This document shows positions 9,332-18,603 of a stretch of 64,000 nucleotides of DNA, piece by piece (position 1 is the stretch's first letter; the number at the start of each line of letters is the position of its first letter). The stretch is taken from positions 1 through 64,000 of the forward strand of contig NZ_JBDWXV010000003.1 in assembly GCF_039982735.1 (NCBI RefSeq). The letters are read 5' to 3'. The DNA comes from Saccharospirillum sp039982735. GTDB taxonomy: Bacteria; Pseudomonadota; Gammaproteobacteria; Pseudomonadales; Natronospirillaceae. The position numbers were made by a program, and so were the translations under genes. The notes under the pieces are model-generated. The model did no database searches. It saw nothing but the letters and a program-made list of their open reading frames with translations, and was not told the origin of the DNA.

Positions 9332-9651
9332 GCATAATCTCCTTTTAACTAAAAATCCTATCAATATAGGGATGTACGGACATTGCGCGACGCGCAACGA
9401 TTCTCCCACACCGACCAAAGCCGGTGCCCGCTGCTGGAGAATTCAGGGGGACGGTGCCTAAACACCTTGCAGGCAAAAGCCTCCATCCCTGTGCTCTTTG
9501 AAAACCATTCTTCAGAGCGGCCCCGGGGAATCGATAAGCCGCTAGCTGAAGAATGACAGCCTGGCAAGACAACCTTGTCTTGACCGACTGTTTTTACTGA
9601 TTGACACGCTTCGAATTGTACCGGGTTCACAGTTTCAACCCGTTAGGTTCA
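9332..9651 (-). promoter_or_regulatory. Long structured leader between tssC and hcp
   Basis: 320 nt without a credible gene, whereas most neighbouring T6SS genes are spaced by less than 65 nt. On the minus strand it contains a palindrome at 9565-9582 (CAAGACAA, 2 nt, TTGTCTTG), then the long stem-loop 9506-9555, then smaller inverted repeats such as CACCG/CGGTG, ending in the strong hcp ribosome-binding site. It may hold a separate hcp promoter or an RNA-processing site; no clear -35/-10 pair was identified. Confidence 0.55.
9506..9555 (-). promoter_or_regulatory. Large stem-loop upstream of hcp
   Basis: Inverted arms CATTCTTCAG (9506-9515) and CTGAAGAATG (9546-9555) pair over 10 bp. A 2-nt bulge is followed by a second stem AGCGGC/GCCGCT (9516-9521 with 9538-9543) and a 16-nt loop. 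No U-run follows on the minus strand, so a simple intrinsic terminator is unlikely. A stabilising 3'/5' end or a processing site that sets the hcp to tssBC ratio is more plausible (inference). Confidence 0.6.
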
Positions 9652-11172
9652 TCACAATTCAGGCATCTGCGAAACCAGTGATAATCGAACATCGACACCT
9701 TCAACCTGAAAGTGGGGTTGAACATACATGTTGACGGTGTAGTAACCGGGATTATCGGCCGCTTCTTTAACCGTCACCATGCCGTCTTTCAGTGGGTGAG
9801 TGGCCGCAAGTTCCGGTTCTGGGTTGTTCATCTTGGTCACCATCTTCTGCAACCAGGCGTTCAGTTCGTTCTCAAGGTCCTGGCGGGACTTGAGTGAGCC
9901 AATGCTTTCCCGCTGCAGCACCTTGAGGTACTGGGCAATACGCGACACCAGGAAGATGTAAGGCAACCGGGAGTTAATCCGCGAGTTCGCCGTCGCCTCC
10001 GGTGTATCGTACTCAACCGGTTTTTGGGTCGAGTTTGCCGAGAAGAAACAGGCGTAATCGCTGTTTTTGTAGTAGCTGAGTGGAATGAAACCATGGTCGG
10101 CGAATTCCAGCTCTTTGGTTTCAGAAATCAGCACTTCGGTCGGAATCTTCGATTCGGTACCGCGACCGGACTCATAGAAGTGGATGGGCAGCCCTTCCAG
10201 CTTGCCACCCGCTTCGGGGCCACGGATGTTGACAGTCCAGCCGTGCTTCTTAAAGCTGCGCACCATGTTGGAAGCGAACGCAAAAGCCGAGTTGCCCCAG
10301 CAGTACCGGTCATGCTGTTCACCCGAAACACCTTCGTTGTAATTAAAGGTACGGACCGGGTTTTCCTCGCCATAAGGCAGGCGCAGCAGGAAGCGGGGGA
10401 AAACCATACCGACATAACGCGAGTCTTCAGTTTCCCGGAACCCTTTCCAGCGAATGTATTCTGCCCTGTCCATGTAGCTGGAAACATCCTGGATTTTAGG
10501 TATTTCCTCGACGCTGTCTTTGCCGAAAAACTGCGGACCAATGGCGCTGATAAACGGGCAATGTGCCGCACTGGCCACTTTGGAAACTTCGGTCAGAAGC
10601 TCGACATCCGGTGCTGAACGGTCAAACTCGAAGTTGGCCACGACGGCTGAAATGGGCTCACCCCCGGGCGTATCGTACTCCTGGGTGTAGATATGATTGA
10701 AGAAGCCGGACTGGGTTGTATCCGGTGCCTCTTCGAAATCTTCGCGCAGGGTTTCCTTGTCGCAATCGAGCAGCTCGATGCGGGTGTTGCTTTTGAAATC
10801 GGTTCTATCTGTCAGGAACTTGAGGCCGCGCCAGGTTGACTCTACCTTTTGGAAGGTGGCGTGGTGCAGCACTTCATCGAGCTGACTGGAGATGGTTTCA
10901 TCGATCTTTGCGATGTACTGATCAAGCAGGTTCTTGTCAATGCGCTCAATCTGTTCGCCCGCTTCCAGCGCTATTTCAAAAAACACTTTGAGTGCGGCGG
11001 TAATGCGCTGATTCGAGGCAACGTCGGCCATGCCTTTCGAATCCTGAAACAGATTGATATCAATCGGCTGGTCGACGGGTTTCATGTCAACCAGACTGCA
11101 AAGCCGGCTGTAGATGCTGCCGTCTTCCTGAACCGTTTCTGCGGTTTGAGTGGTGCTGTCCTGTACAGTCAT
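9652..11172 (-). CDS. tssC: T6SS sheath large subunit TssC (VipB)
   Basis: 506 residues from the ATG at 11172, which has AAGGAG just upstream and sits 10 nt after tssB. A longer frame reaching 11232 would overlap tssB and adds non-homologous residues. TssC pairs with TssB to form the contractile sheath. Seen motifs include LLDQYIAKIDETISSQLDEV, TWRGLKFLTDRT, AHCPFISAIGPQFFG and AAGHP-equivalent LAATHPLKDGMVTVKEA near the C-terminus, where the protein ends VDVRLSLVSQMPEL. Length and end match the family. Confidence 0.97.
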   Translation of the reverse strand: MTVQDSTTQTAETVQEDGSIYSRLCSLVDMKPVDQPIDINLFQDSKGMADVASNQRITAALKVFFEIALEAGEQIERIDKNLLDQYIAKIDETISSQLDEVLHHATFQKVESTWRGLKFLTDRTDFKSNTRIELLDCDKETLREDFEEAPDTTQSGFFNHIYTQEYDTPGGEPISAVVANFEFDRSAPDVELLTEVSKVASAAHCPFISAIGPQFFGKDSVEEIPKIQDVSSYMDRAEYIRWKGFRETEDSRYVGMVFPRFLLRLPYGEENPVRTFNYNEGVSGEQHDRYCWGNSAFAFASNMVRSFKKHGWTVNIRGPEAGGKLEGLPIHFYESGRGTESKIPTEVLISETKELEFADHGFIPLSYYKNSDYACFFSANSTQKPVEYDTPEATANSRINSRLPYIFLVSRIAQYLKVLQRESIGSLKSRQDLENELNAWLQKMVTKMNNPEPELAATHPLKDGMVTVKEAADNPGYYTVNMYVQPHFQVEGVDVRLSLVSQMPEL

Positions 11173-11182
11173 GTGCTGCTCC

Positions 11183-11713
11183 TTATTCCTTGGCGTCGTC
11201 CGCGTCAGCGGTCTCTGCCTGTTGCTCGGCAATCAGGGACTTCAATTCATCTTTCAGGGAGGTCAAATCCGGCTGTGAGTTCAGAATGCGCTCAACTTCC
11301 TTGCGGAAAGAACTGTTGTCGAGCAAGTTGGACTTGAGGTCCTTCAACAAATTGCGCATCGACATCAACTGGCTCAGCTCGGGAATCTCAGCGGCAACCG
11401 TTTCCGGGTGGAACGACTTGAACGATTTTGCGGTGAGGGATACGTTGATTTCACTGCCGTCGTCCTTAATGCGGTTCGGCACCGAGTACTTCATCTCCGG
11501 CGCCAGATCAGACATCACTTGCTCCAGGTTAGACGAAGTAATGTTGACGCGTTCGCGCTCGCTCACATCACCTTCACCCTTGCCATTGCTGAAGTCGCCC
11601 ATTACCAGCAGCTTCATTGGCAATTCTTTTTTGACACTGGCGCCTCCGGTCTCGAGGTCCAGCGCTATATTGACCCGCGCACGGGGTACTTCATTTTGAA
11701 AACTATCAGCCAT
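11183..11713 (-). CDS. tssB: T6SS sheath small subunit TssB (VipA)
   Basis: 176 residues. It begins MADSFQNEVPRARVNIALD, followed by ELPMKLLVMGDFSNGKGEG, a family hallmark (L-P-F-V-V-G-V-x-A-D-L-S-G equivalent). The end is rich in Glu, Asp and Ala, as in other VipA proteins. TssB and TssC co-assemble into the sheath and ClpV recognises the TssC N-terminus. An SD-like AAGGAGT precedes the ATG. It is directly followed by tssC. Confidence 0.96.
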   Translation of the reverse strand: MADSFQNEVPRARVNIALDLETGGASVKKELPMKLLVMGDFSNGKGEGDVSERERVNITSSNLEQVMSDLAPEMKYSVPNRIKDDGSEINVSLTAKSFKSFHPETVAAEIPELSQLMSMRNLLKDLKSNLLDNSSFRKEVERILNSQPDLTSLKDELKSLIAEQQAETADADDAKE

Positions 11714-11782
11714 GCTGTGTACTCCTTAGTCGTGAGGCGGGTCTGTCCCTTACCTCCTTGTTGAACATCCAATGGGTCTTCA

Positions 11783-13306
11783 TTAGAACCACTCTGCCGC
11801 CTGAGCCAGATCAGTGGCGCACATTCTGGCGTGCAGCCTGTCGAGGGTCTCGTTCAGTTCTGTCTGCCGCTCACCCCCGGCACTGGCAAGCAGGTCTTTG
11901 GTAACCAGCCAGGCCTGACGCCAGATGGCCATGGCCAAATCTGGCATCAGCTTTGCCAAATGAAAGTCGTCGACGGCTTCAACCAGGGTGTCGAGTTGCG
12001 AACTGGCCAGAGCTGGTTCGGCGGATTCATGGCAAAGTTGTGCCTGGGCAAGGCGAATGCGCAAGCTAACAAGGTTCTCCCCCGTCAGTTGAGATCTGAG
12101 CCAGGCAAGGGCTGTCGCCAGCGAGCCTTCATCACGCTGTTTTCGCGCCTCGCCAAGAAAGTCCACGTCTGACGACCCACCCTGGCTATTCGAACTTGCT
12201 GCTGTGATCTGCTCAATCCAGGCCAGCGCTGCGCCCCCGGCAAAGGGCTCGCCATTTTCGTAGCTCAATTGTCTGAGCTTGGGCAAGCGTTCCATTAATT
12301 CGCGAACCTGAAACTCAATAACCGAGCGAGCGCTGCGAAACCCGGCTTTTTGCGCAGCCAGCGCAGACAAGCGCTGCAGCTCCATGCAAAAAAGGCCGCC
12401 GGGTTCCAGAAAGGCATCTTCTGCAGCTTCAAATGCCATGGCCCAATTTTCGCTGTCAATGGCGTGGGTAACTTTGTTTAAGCTGGCCTCACGCGGTGGC
12501 GGAATGCGAGTTTTGCCATTCTCGTTTGGGGGCAACGACAAGTCGGCCCATTTCACACTGCGCGCAAAAGCGGCCCGGCTGCCGTGTTTGGATTTTTCCC
12601 TGAAATAGCCCAACATCTGCTTTTGGAGTTGCAACAACTGAGCTTCCGATTGAACCGACCCGGCAGTATCGGGCGATTGCATTTCAGTGAAGGTTTGACT
12701 GGCCTCAGCCGACCCGGAACTTGTGCCTGCCGCAGGCACGGTTGCGGCCGTTGTCGTTGCCGCAGGTTTAGGCTGATTCTTACGCAACCAGTCGAACAGG
12801 TCGGGCCACCCGAACCCCTCGATGCCAGCCTCACCGGCCGCCGTGGCAAAAGATTCCCAGCTCTCTTTAGCCTCGACAAACAACGTTTCAGATGCCTTGC
12901 TGTCGTGCTTTTGCACAAAATGCAGAATACGGGGCTGCTGTAACCAGCCTATGGCAGACAGTCGTGCTTTCGGCTTTTGCGGGTAGCACTGCTCAGCATC
13001 CATCGCCAGCAACCCGGTTAACAGACGCACCCCCCATACCAGCCCTTCCAGGCCATACACTCGTCCGGCTCCCAAGATGAAGTATGAGGCAACGCGCAGG
13101 TCCTTGGCTTCACGGCTGAGGATGTCGGTAGACAGCGTCAGGATGCGCTCGTAATCAACATCCTGTTTCTTTTCAACTTCGGCCTTGAGCGAACTGAAAC
13201 GTTCGCCATAGCGCGGGTCTGAACCCTCGGCTTCAGCTGGCAACGGAGCCAGACATTGGGTGAGCCAGGCATCCCAACTGTTCAGTCCTGAAATTACTAT
13301 TGTCAT
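11783..13306 (-). CDS. tssA: T6SS assembly protein TssA (ImpA N-terminal, VasJ-like)
   Basis: 507 residues from the ATG at 13306, whose A-T-G-A overlaps the tagF stop codon; an ATG five codons upstream (13321) is possible but unnecessary. TssA caps the growing tail and coordinates sheath polymerisation. The N-terminal 200 residues carry the ImpA_N pattern (GSDPRYGERFSSLKAEVEK, then RVASYFILGAGRVYGLEGL). A linker rich in Ala, Thr and Ser (about 200-240) precedes the VasJ-like C-terminal helical domain (WAMAFEAAEDAFLEPGGLF, GEARKQRDEGSLATALAWL). The combination indicates the VasJ-type TssA subclass. Confidence 0.9.
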   Translation of the reverse strand: MTIVISGLNSWDAWLTQCLAPLPAEAEGSDPRYGERFSSLKAEVEKKQDVDYERILTLSTDILSREAKDLRVASYFILGAGRVYGLEGLVWGVRLLTGLLAMDAEQCYPQKPKARLSAIGWLQQPRILHFVQKHDSKASETLFVEAKESWESFATAAGEAGIEGFGWPDLFDWLRKNQPKPAATTTAATVPAAGTSSGSAEASQTFTEMQSPDTAGSVQSEAQLLQLQKQMLGYFREKSKHGSRAAFARSVKWADLSLPPNENGKTRIPPPREASLNKVTHAIDSENWAMAFEAAEDAFLEPGGLFCMELQRLSALAAQKAGFRSARSVIEFQVRELMERLPKLRQLSYENGEPFAGGAALAWIEQITAASSNSQGGSSDVDFLGEARKQRDEGSLATALAWLRSQLTGENLVSLRIRLAQAQLCHESAEPALASSQLDTLVEAVDDFHLAKLMPDLAMAIWRQAWLVTKDLLASAGGERQTELNETLDRLHARMCATDLAQAAEWF

Positions 13307-14274
13307 TCCATCTGACTCCACCGTATTGCCACATCCAACAAACGTACATCGGCTTGGCCAACCAATTGCTCGGCCCAGTGCCTATGCAGTTGCCCGGTCG
13401 TCGACCAATCCGAGCCCGGCGCTGGTTTTATGGCCTGTTGCCAGTGTGAGCCTGCCAGCGGGCGGGCCAGTATCCACACTTTCCCGCCAGCGGGGTTCAG
13501 AGACCACAACACATCAGGCCGCCATAAACTGTCGCTACCCACTGGCGTGAGCACGTGCAACCAGAACACCAGGCTGACCGGGGCCATATCTTTCGGGCCC
13601 AACGGCAACTCCAGGTCCGTCATCGGCCGGTGCCGCCGGCTTCGATAGTTGTCTATCAGGTCTCGGCATCCAGCCAGCAGGCGTATTTGCAACACCGGGT
13701 CACCACCGACCAGGTGACTGAGCCAGCGTTGCAGGCTGATCTCCGACAAGTACGCCAGCGATGCCTTCATCAACTGTTTTCCGGCCGACATGTCGGCGCT
13801 GGCTGAAGCGTTCCTGAACCGGTCGAAGACACTCAGGTCTGGCAGTTGATCCGGCCAGGCGAGGTCCGCGTTGATCTTGCCAAACTGCATCCAGCTGCCA
13901 AAAAATAACGGCGCCGGCTTAAAGTACAATTCAGTATCCGACCACCGGCTAAAATACAAAAACGGATAACGCCGGCCATGGCTGTCCTCGCTGGGAAACA
14001 CATAACCACTCATGCCCTGGCGGTCGTGCCCTCCTACCTGTAAAAAGCCAACCCCGGAACTGCTCTCCGTTTGAACAGTGGTGGCGTCTGCAGCCTGCTG
14101 TGCGGCCTGCAAAGACAACCAATCCTTCAAACTGGCATCGAGCGTTTGAACTTCTCTTGAGCCCGATGCCGAATGAACGTAGTCCGCCCGGTCTGGCAAC
14201 TTACCCAGAAAACCCAGCGTCACCGGATCCGGGCGGACGGTTTCCGCTGGTTTTTCTGGCTTGAACCCAAACAT
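13303..14274 (-). CDS. tagF: T6SS accessory protein TagF
   Basis: 323 residues. The N-terminus has TLGFLGKLPDRADYVHSASG, matching the TagF/ImpM signature G-F-F-G-K-L-P-x-x-G-D-F, and later SGYVFPSEDSHGRRYPFLY. In other bacteria TagF acts as a post-translational repressor of T6SS assembly, sometimes opposed by a PpkA/Fha phosphorylation branch. No ppkA, pppA or fha gene lies in this window. The start codon overlaps the tssM stop (TGATG), so the two are translationally coupled. Confidence 0.93.
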   Translation of the reverse strand: MFGFKPEKPAETVRPDPVTLGFLGKLPDRADYVHSASGSREVQTLDASLKDWLSLQAAQQAADATTVQTESSSGVGFLQVGGHDRQGMSGYVFPSEDSHGRRYPFLYFSRWSDTELYFKPAPLFFGSWMQFGKINADLAWPDQLPDLSVFDRFRNASASADMSAGKQLMKASLAYLSEISLQRWLSHLVGGDPVLQIRLLAGCRDLIDNYRSRRHRPMTDLELPLGPKDMAPVSLVFWLHVLTPVGSDSLWRPDVLWSLNPAGGKVWILARPLAGSHWQQAIKPAPGSDWSTTGQLHRHWAEQLVGQADVRLLDVAIRWSQME

Positions 14275-17200
14275 CAGCCGGCCCGAAACAGCGAACGGGG
14301 CAGTGCCATCTGCCGGAACAGACTCGGGTTCAGCACACTGCCTTCGCGGTCGGCCCGCATCCGAAACCGAACCGATGTCGACCGGCTACCCTGGCCAAAT
14401 TCCCAGTGCAATTCGAACTCGGTACCACGCAGGTGAGTCACCTCCGCTTCCTGAATTAACCGAACAAAGGCCCACTGACCATTAGCTTCAAAGCTGACCG
14501 GTGCAGAGCCATTGCCTGCCCGGGCAAGCACCCGGGCCTGGCTGTTGTTCTGCGACAGCGTCCAGTTGAACTCGCGCCATTCCTGCGGTTCATTCCGATA
14601 CCGGTAGCCCGCCCCATTCACTTCTATCAAGGCTTCGGTAACCCCGGGTACCGGCATCGGATACAAGGCATAGCCCATACCCATTTCCGGCGACCCGGGC
14701 TTGAACAGGCCGCGCGACAAACGGTCGGCACCTACCAGTGCGTCAAAAAACTGTGGGTTAAACGTCAGGCCGCGATCCAGCCAGGTACGGCTGCGCCATT
14801 GGCCGTTGCTGCGTTGCAAATAGGACTCGAGTTCCTCGCTGACAAACAACCACAATTCACCCTGGCCCGGCTGAAGCAACAGCTGGACATCGTGCGGGGT
14901 GGCTTCTACTTCAGCCGAGGAAAACGGGAATCGCCCCTGCAGGTTATTGGCATACACCGAGTACACCCGGCTATCCCATTGCTGCTGAAGTGAGCGTGTT
15001 GCACTGGCTAACAGTGCCGACCAGGTCTGTTCGATGGGTGCGGTAAAGGAAGACTCGACCCAGGAGCGACTGCTGTCGGGCATCGCATCCAACAAGGCGT
15101 TAATTTCAATCCAGGCGGCGTAAAGCTGCTTGCCACTGGCGTTGCCAGACAGTAAATCGCTCGAATAAAGTTTGGCCTCACGGTCGATGTCGGCCGCTGC
15201 CAGCATGAACTCCATTTCCTCAGCCAGTGCCAGCATCTGTTCCCGGTAGGCGGGCCAGGCCGGGTTTGTCGACTTGCCGTTCTCGGCCATTACTACCGCC
15301 AGCAAGGGTTCTGCAGCCGACTTGAACGCAGGCAATAGAGGCACTGGTACCGGTTCTGCTGCTTCGCCATCACCGGTCAAGTCAGACACCAGTGCACTGG
15401 CAGCCTGGCCATTGCTGACCGCCGGGTCGGTAATTTGTAACTCCAGGGCAACCCGGTCGAACAACGCTGTCCAGGGTGCTTCATCACTGCCGAGCGCCTT
15501 GATCGCTTGCACCGCATCGGCCATAGACGCAGGCCTGGGCACCGTAACCGACTGAACAAACTGGGACCATTGCTCGGTATAGTCGGCAAAATAATGCGCA
15601 CGGACGTCCGCACGCAGTTGACGCCACTGGCTGCTATCGGCGGTTTCCTCGTCGGTACCACTGTCCAGCCCCAGTACCCAGTCGCCCCGGGTAGCTGTCT
15701 CTGCCAGAGCGTCGATTTCATCGGCAATATAGGTTTCCCAGGCCGTACGGGAAAAGGCGCCCGGCACGCGATACTCTCCTTTTAAAACCCCCTGTACCGA
15801 AGGGTCCAGAACATCATTCAGGCCGGTAGACGCAAACCGGCTGTTGCCGGAAGCAACCAGACGGTCGTATATCACCTGGGCGTCGGCGTCGGTCACCAGG
15901 CGATCCTGTGCCTGGGCCACCCAGTCTTGAGAGCCAGACCAGGGATTAACGTGGCTCTCATCCATCTGGCTGAAGACGTCGACGAGGTATAGCTCGATCA
16001 GACTCTGCATGCTGCTTTGGCGTTGCTGGTAGCTCAACAGCAGCTCATGGTCGGCATAGCTTTCGTACCACAGCTTGCTCAGGTACGTTTTCAGAATGTC
16101 GAGGTCCTGACGATCGGTATGGCTGGTTAGCATCAGGTAACTGCGCAATGCTTCATAGTAACTTGGCTGCTCGGCAATTCGCGTTACCTGATCCAACTCT
16201 GGCCATGATGCTGAATAGGTTTCCAGTTGAGTGTGCAGCTCCGGGACGATACGGTCTTCAACGGTCTCAGTCAGTGTTGTCAGCAACAACTGCTGCATGG
16301 GTTCAGCGTGAGATTCCACCAGCGAGTAACGGCGCACGACCTGCAACGGGGAATAGGTCTGCATCTTTTCCAGTTGCTGATAATGCTCGTGCAAACCCAC
16401 GAGTGCATCGAGCCGTTCATGGTCTGATGTGCTGGCATCGTGATAGCGTTCCAGTAACCGCTCTGCTTTGGATGCGTAGCCGGAAATCAGCATTTGGTTG
16501 CTGGTGTAGGTCCCAAACAGGCCAATACCCGTTAACGCAACAACGCCACTAATGACCATAAAGCAAACCGCCTTGACCGCCCGACTCCACCGTTGCCGCT
16601 TGCGATTCCCGCGCACCGCGTTCTGTAACGGGAAAATAACTTCGGTAAACAAATGGTCTATGAAGTAGCTTCGAGTCAGCTCTGACTGGCGTTTGACGGC
16701 AAAAGCCACCTTGGCAAACACGCTTTTGAAGGCGTTGGAGCGGCGCTCCAGCGCAACGCCTTCCTGGGTGCTGGAGGTAAAGTAGACGCCTGCGAACCAG
16801 GGAGATTCGTGATAGGGGTTGTCTTTAAACAGCAGAGACAACAGCTCCATCAGTTTTTCAGTCGCGCCAGAAAACTGATTCGGAAACTGATAAATGGCAA
16901 CCTTGTCTTCGGGCTTTTGAGCCAGGTTAACTTTTTGCGTTCGTTGCTCCAGCAACCGGTGATACAACTGCGTTAGCCGGTCATGCAGTACCGCCAGGCC
17001 ATTGGATGATTTGTCCTCGGTTTCATCCAGCAGGTAAACACCCCAGGGCTGTTTAATTTCCTGTTCACTGAGATCACTGAAAAAGGCCTCGAAGCCCTTT
17101 AACAAGTCGGACTTGGTGATGACGATGTAAATTGGAAAGGTGACACCCAGTTCGGAAATCAGTTCATGCAGGCGATTCTTAAGGTGTTTGACGTGCAGTT

Positions 17201-17879
17201 CGAGATCGGCTTTTTCAGACGTCAATATCTGATCCAGGGGCAGCGCCAGCATCAAGCCGTTAATGGGCATCTTGGAACGGTTTGCTTTAAGCACCCGCAG
17301 GAAAGACAGCCAATCGTCGTTGTCTTCATCGCTGGTGTAGCGGCCTGCGGTATCGATCAGAATCGCCTGGTCAGAGAACCACCAGTCACAATCGCGGGTG
17401 CCGCCAATACCCTGAACATGAAACCGCTGGTCGTCCTTCAACGGGAATTCCAGCCCGGACTGCGAAAACAGAGTGCTCTTGCCCGCCGCAGAAGGCCCAA
17501 TCACCATATACCAAGGCAGCGCATAAAGTGCGCTGTTACCGCGGTATTTGGTCCCCAGATGAGAGCCTTTTAGCGCATCCAGAACATCGGAAATTTTACT
17601 TTGAATGGCGTCTGATGAACCACCGCTCATGGCGTCTAGCTGCTTTCTCAGCTTCCTGCCGCGCCGCCATTTGTACAAGGCTGTTACCAGCCAGATCAGC
17701 AGAAAAACCACCACCACAACGCCCATGGCGATGAATTTCAGGCGAGAGGAAGTCAGCCCAACGTGGTGCCCGGCGAACCAGATGATGACCAGTACCGCAA
17801 CAAGACCCACAACCGCGCCGGAAGCCCGCGACAACAATACATCCTTGAATCGGAACAGAAGTCCCATTGCGCTAGCCAT
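14274..17879 (-). CDS. tssM: T6SS membrane complex protein TssM (IcmF)
   Basis: 1201 residues from the ATG at 17879, preceded by GGAGG at 8 nt; an ATG 15 nt upstream lies inside the SD-bearing end of tssL and is less likely. TssM spans the envelope and binds TssL and TssJ. Two N-terminal membrane segments (about 20-38 and 50-68, numbering from the 17879 start) are followed by the IcmF ATPase-like domain with Walker A GPSAAGKS at about 128-135. A third membrane segment (VCFMVISGVVALTGIGLFG, about 440-460) leads to a large periplasmic region ending in the DUF1215/TssM C-terminal domain. The Walker A motif is intact. Confidence 0.97.
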   Translation of the reverse strand: MASAMGLLFRFKDVLLSRASGAVVGLVAVLVIIWFAGHHVGLTSSRLKFIAMGVVVVVFLLIWLVTALYKWRRGRKLRKQLDAMSGGSSDAIQSKISDVLDALKGSHLGTKYRGNSALYALPWYMVIGPSAAGKSTLFSQSGLEFPLKDDQRFHVQGIGGTRDCDWWFSDQAILIDTAGRYTSDEDNDDWLSFLRVLKANRSKMPINGLMLALPLDQILTSEKADLELHVKHLKNRLHELISELGVTFPIYIVITKSDLLKGFEAFFSDLSEQEIKQPWGVYLLDETEDKSSNGLAVLHDRLTQLYHRLLEQRTQKVNLAQKPEDKVAIYQFPNQFSGATEKLMELLSLLFKDNPYHESPWFAGVYFTSSTQEGVALERRSNAFKSVFAKVAFAVKRQSELTRSYFIDHLFTEVIFPLQNAVRGNRKRQRWSRAVKAVCFMVISGVVALTGIGLFGTYTSNQMLISGYASKAERLLERYHDASTSDHERLDALVGLHEHYQQLEKMQTYSPLQVVRRYSLVESHAEPMQQLLLTTLTETVEDRIVPELHTQLETYSASWPELDQVTRIAEQPSYYEALRSYLMLTSHTDRQDLDILKTYLSKLWYESYADHELLLSYQQRQSSMQSLIELYLVDVFSQMDESHVNPWSGSQDWVAQAQDRLVTDADAQVIYDRLVASGNSRFASTGLNDVLDPSVQGVLKGEYRVPGAFSRTAWETYIADEIDALAETATRGDWVLGLDSGTDEETADSSQWRQLRADVRAHYFADYTEQWSQFVQSVTVPRPASMADAVQAIKALGSDEAPWTALFDRVALELQITDPAVSNGQAASALVSDLTGDGEAAEPVPVPLLPAFKSAAEPLLAVVMAENGKSTNPAWPAYREQMLALAEEMEFMLAAADIDREAKLYSSDLLSGNASGKQLYAAWIEINALLDAMPDSSRSWVESSFTAPIEQTWSALLASATRSLQQQWDSRVYSVYANNLQGRFPFSSAEVEATPHDVQLLLQPGQGELWLFVSEELESYLQRSNGQWRSRTWLDRGLTFNPQFFDALVGADRLSRGLFKPGSPEMGMGYALYPMPVPGVTEALIEVNGAGYRYRNEPQEWREFNWTLSQNNSQARVLARAGNGSAPVSFEANGQWAFVRLIQEAEVTHLRGTEFELHWEFGQGSRSTSVRFRMRADREGSVLNPSLFRQMALPRSLFRAG

Positions 17880-18600
17880 CGACCTGACCTCCATTCACAA
17901 CCTGGGTGCTTGTCTGATACTGCAAGAGTCGGTCGGCGCTGCCTGACAATGCTGACTTCATCAATCCGCCATAGGTAAGAAAGAGAGCCACCAGCAATGC
18001 ACCGCCTACCGCTGCCATGACCCAGTAAGGCTGATTCCCACCAATTCGGTAAACCAACTGACGCTCCGGTACCGCCTGATCGGCCAGTTCACGGTTTACC
18101 GGGCCGCGCAAATCATCCAGCTGAGCGCGAAATGTGGATATGTAGGCCTGCAACTGGTCGAACCCCTTAAGCGTGTAGCTGCCCTGATACCCAAACTGAA
18201 GGCAACTGAAATACAGCTCGGCGACGGCACGGTGTTCAGGTAACCCCCGACGCAGCTCATCAAGCCGGGCAAAAAAGCCTTCACCGGCATTGCTGTCGCC
18301 GAAATATTCCACGCAGAGGGGTTTGACCATCCAGTCGAACTTATGTGGCCAGCGGGAAGACATGACCCGTTCATCAACATAGGCGGCCATGCAATAACGC
18401 ACATCACGGGTAACCGCACTTGGCCACTGATGTTCAAACGCTCGACGCTCCAGCTCGACAAACGCCTGCTCCAGATCTGCGCGCAAAGAGCTTTCGACCA
18501 GGTCGGCTTGTTCCGGCTGACGCAAGGGTTCAACAAGATTGAAAATGGGGGAACAGCTTTCTACCAGAACCGCTTCCATGTCGTGAGACCGGGTATCCAT
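17872..18600 (-). CDS. tssL: T6SS membrane complex protein TssL (DotU)
   Basis: 242 residues. A cytoplasmic helical domain (about 1-195) contains VRYCMAAYVDERVM and FFARLDELRRGLPEHRAVAE, both DotU hallmarks, and the conserved YFSCLQFGYQGSYTL. A single membrane anchor (YWVMAAVGGALLVALFLTYG, about 205-225) lies near the C-terminus. No peptidoglycan-binding OmpA domain is fused, so this is the short TssL form. The end overlaps tssM by 8 nt. Confidence 0.96.
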   Translation of the reverse strand: MDTRSHDMEAVLVESCSPIFNLVEPLRQPEQADLVESSLRADLEQAFVELERRAFEHQWPSAVTRDVRYCMAAYVDERVMSSRWPHKFDWMVKPLCVEYFGDSNAGEGFFARLDELRRGLPEHRAVAELYFSCLQFGYQGSYTLKGFDQLQAYISTFRAQLDDLRGPVNRELADQAVPERQLVYRIGGNQPYWVMAAVGGALLVALFLTYGGLMKSALSGSADRLLQYQTSTQVVNGGQVDG

Positions 18601-18603
18601 GAT

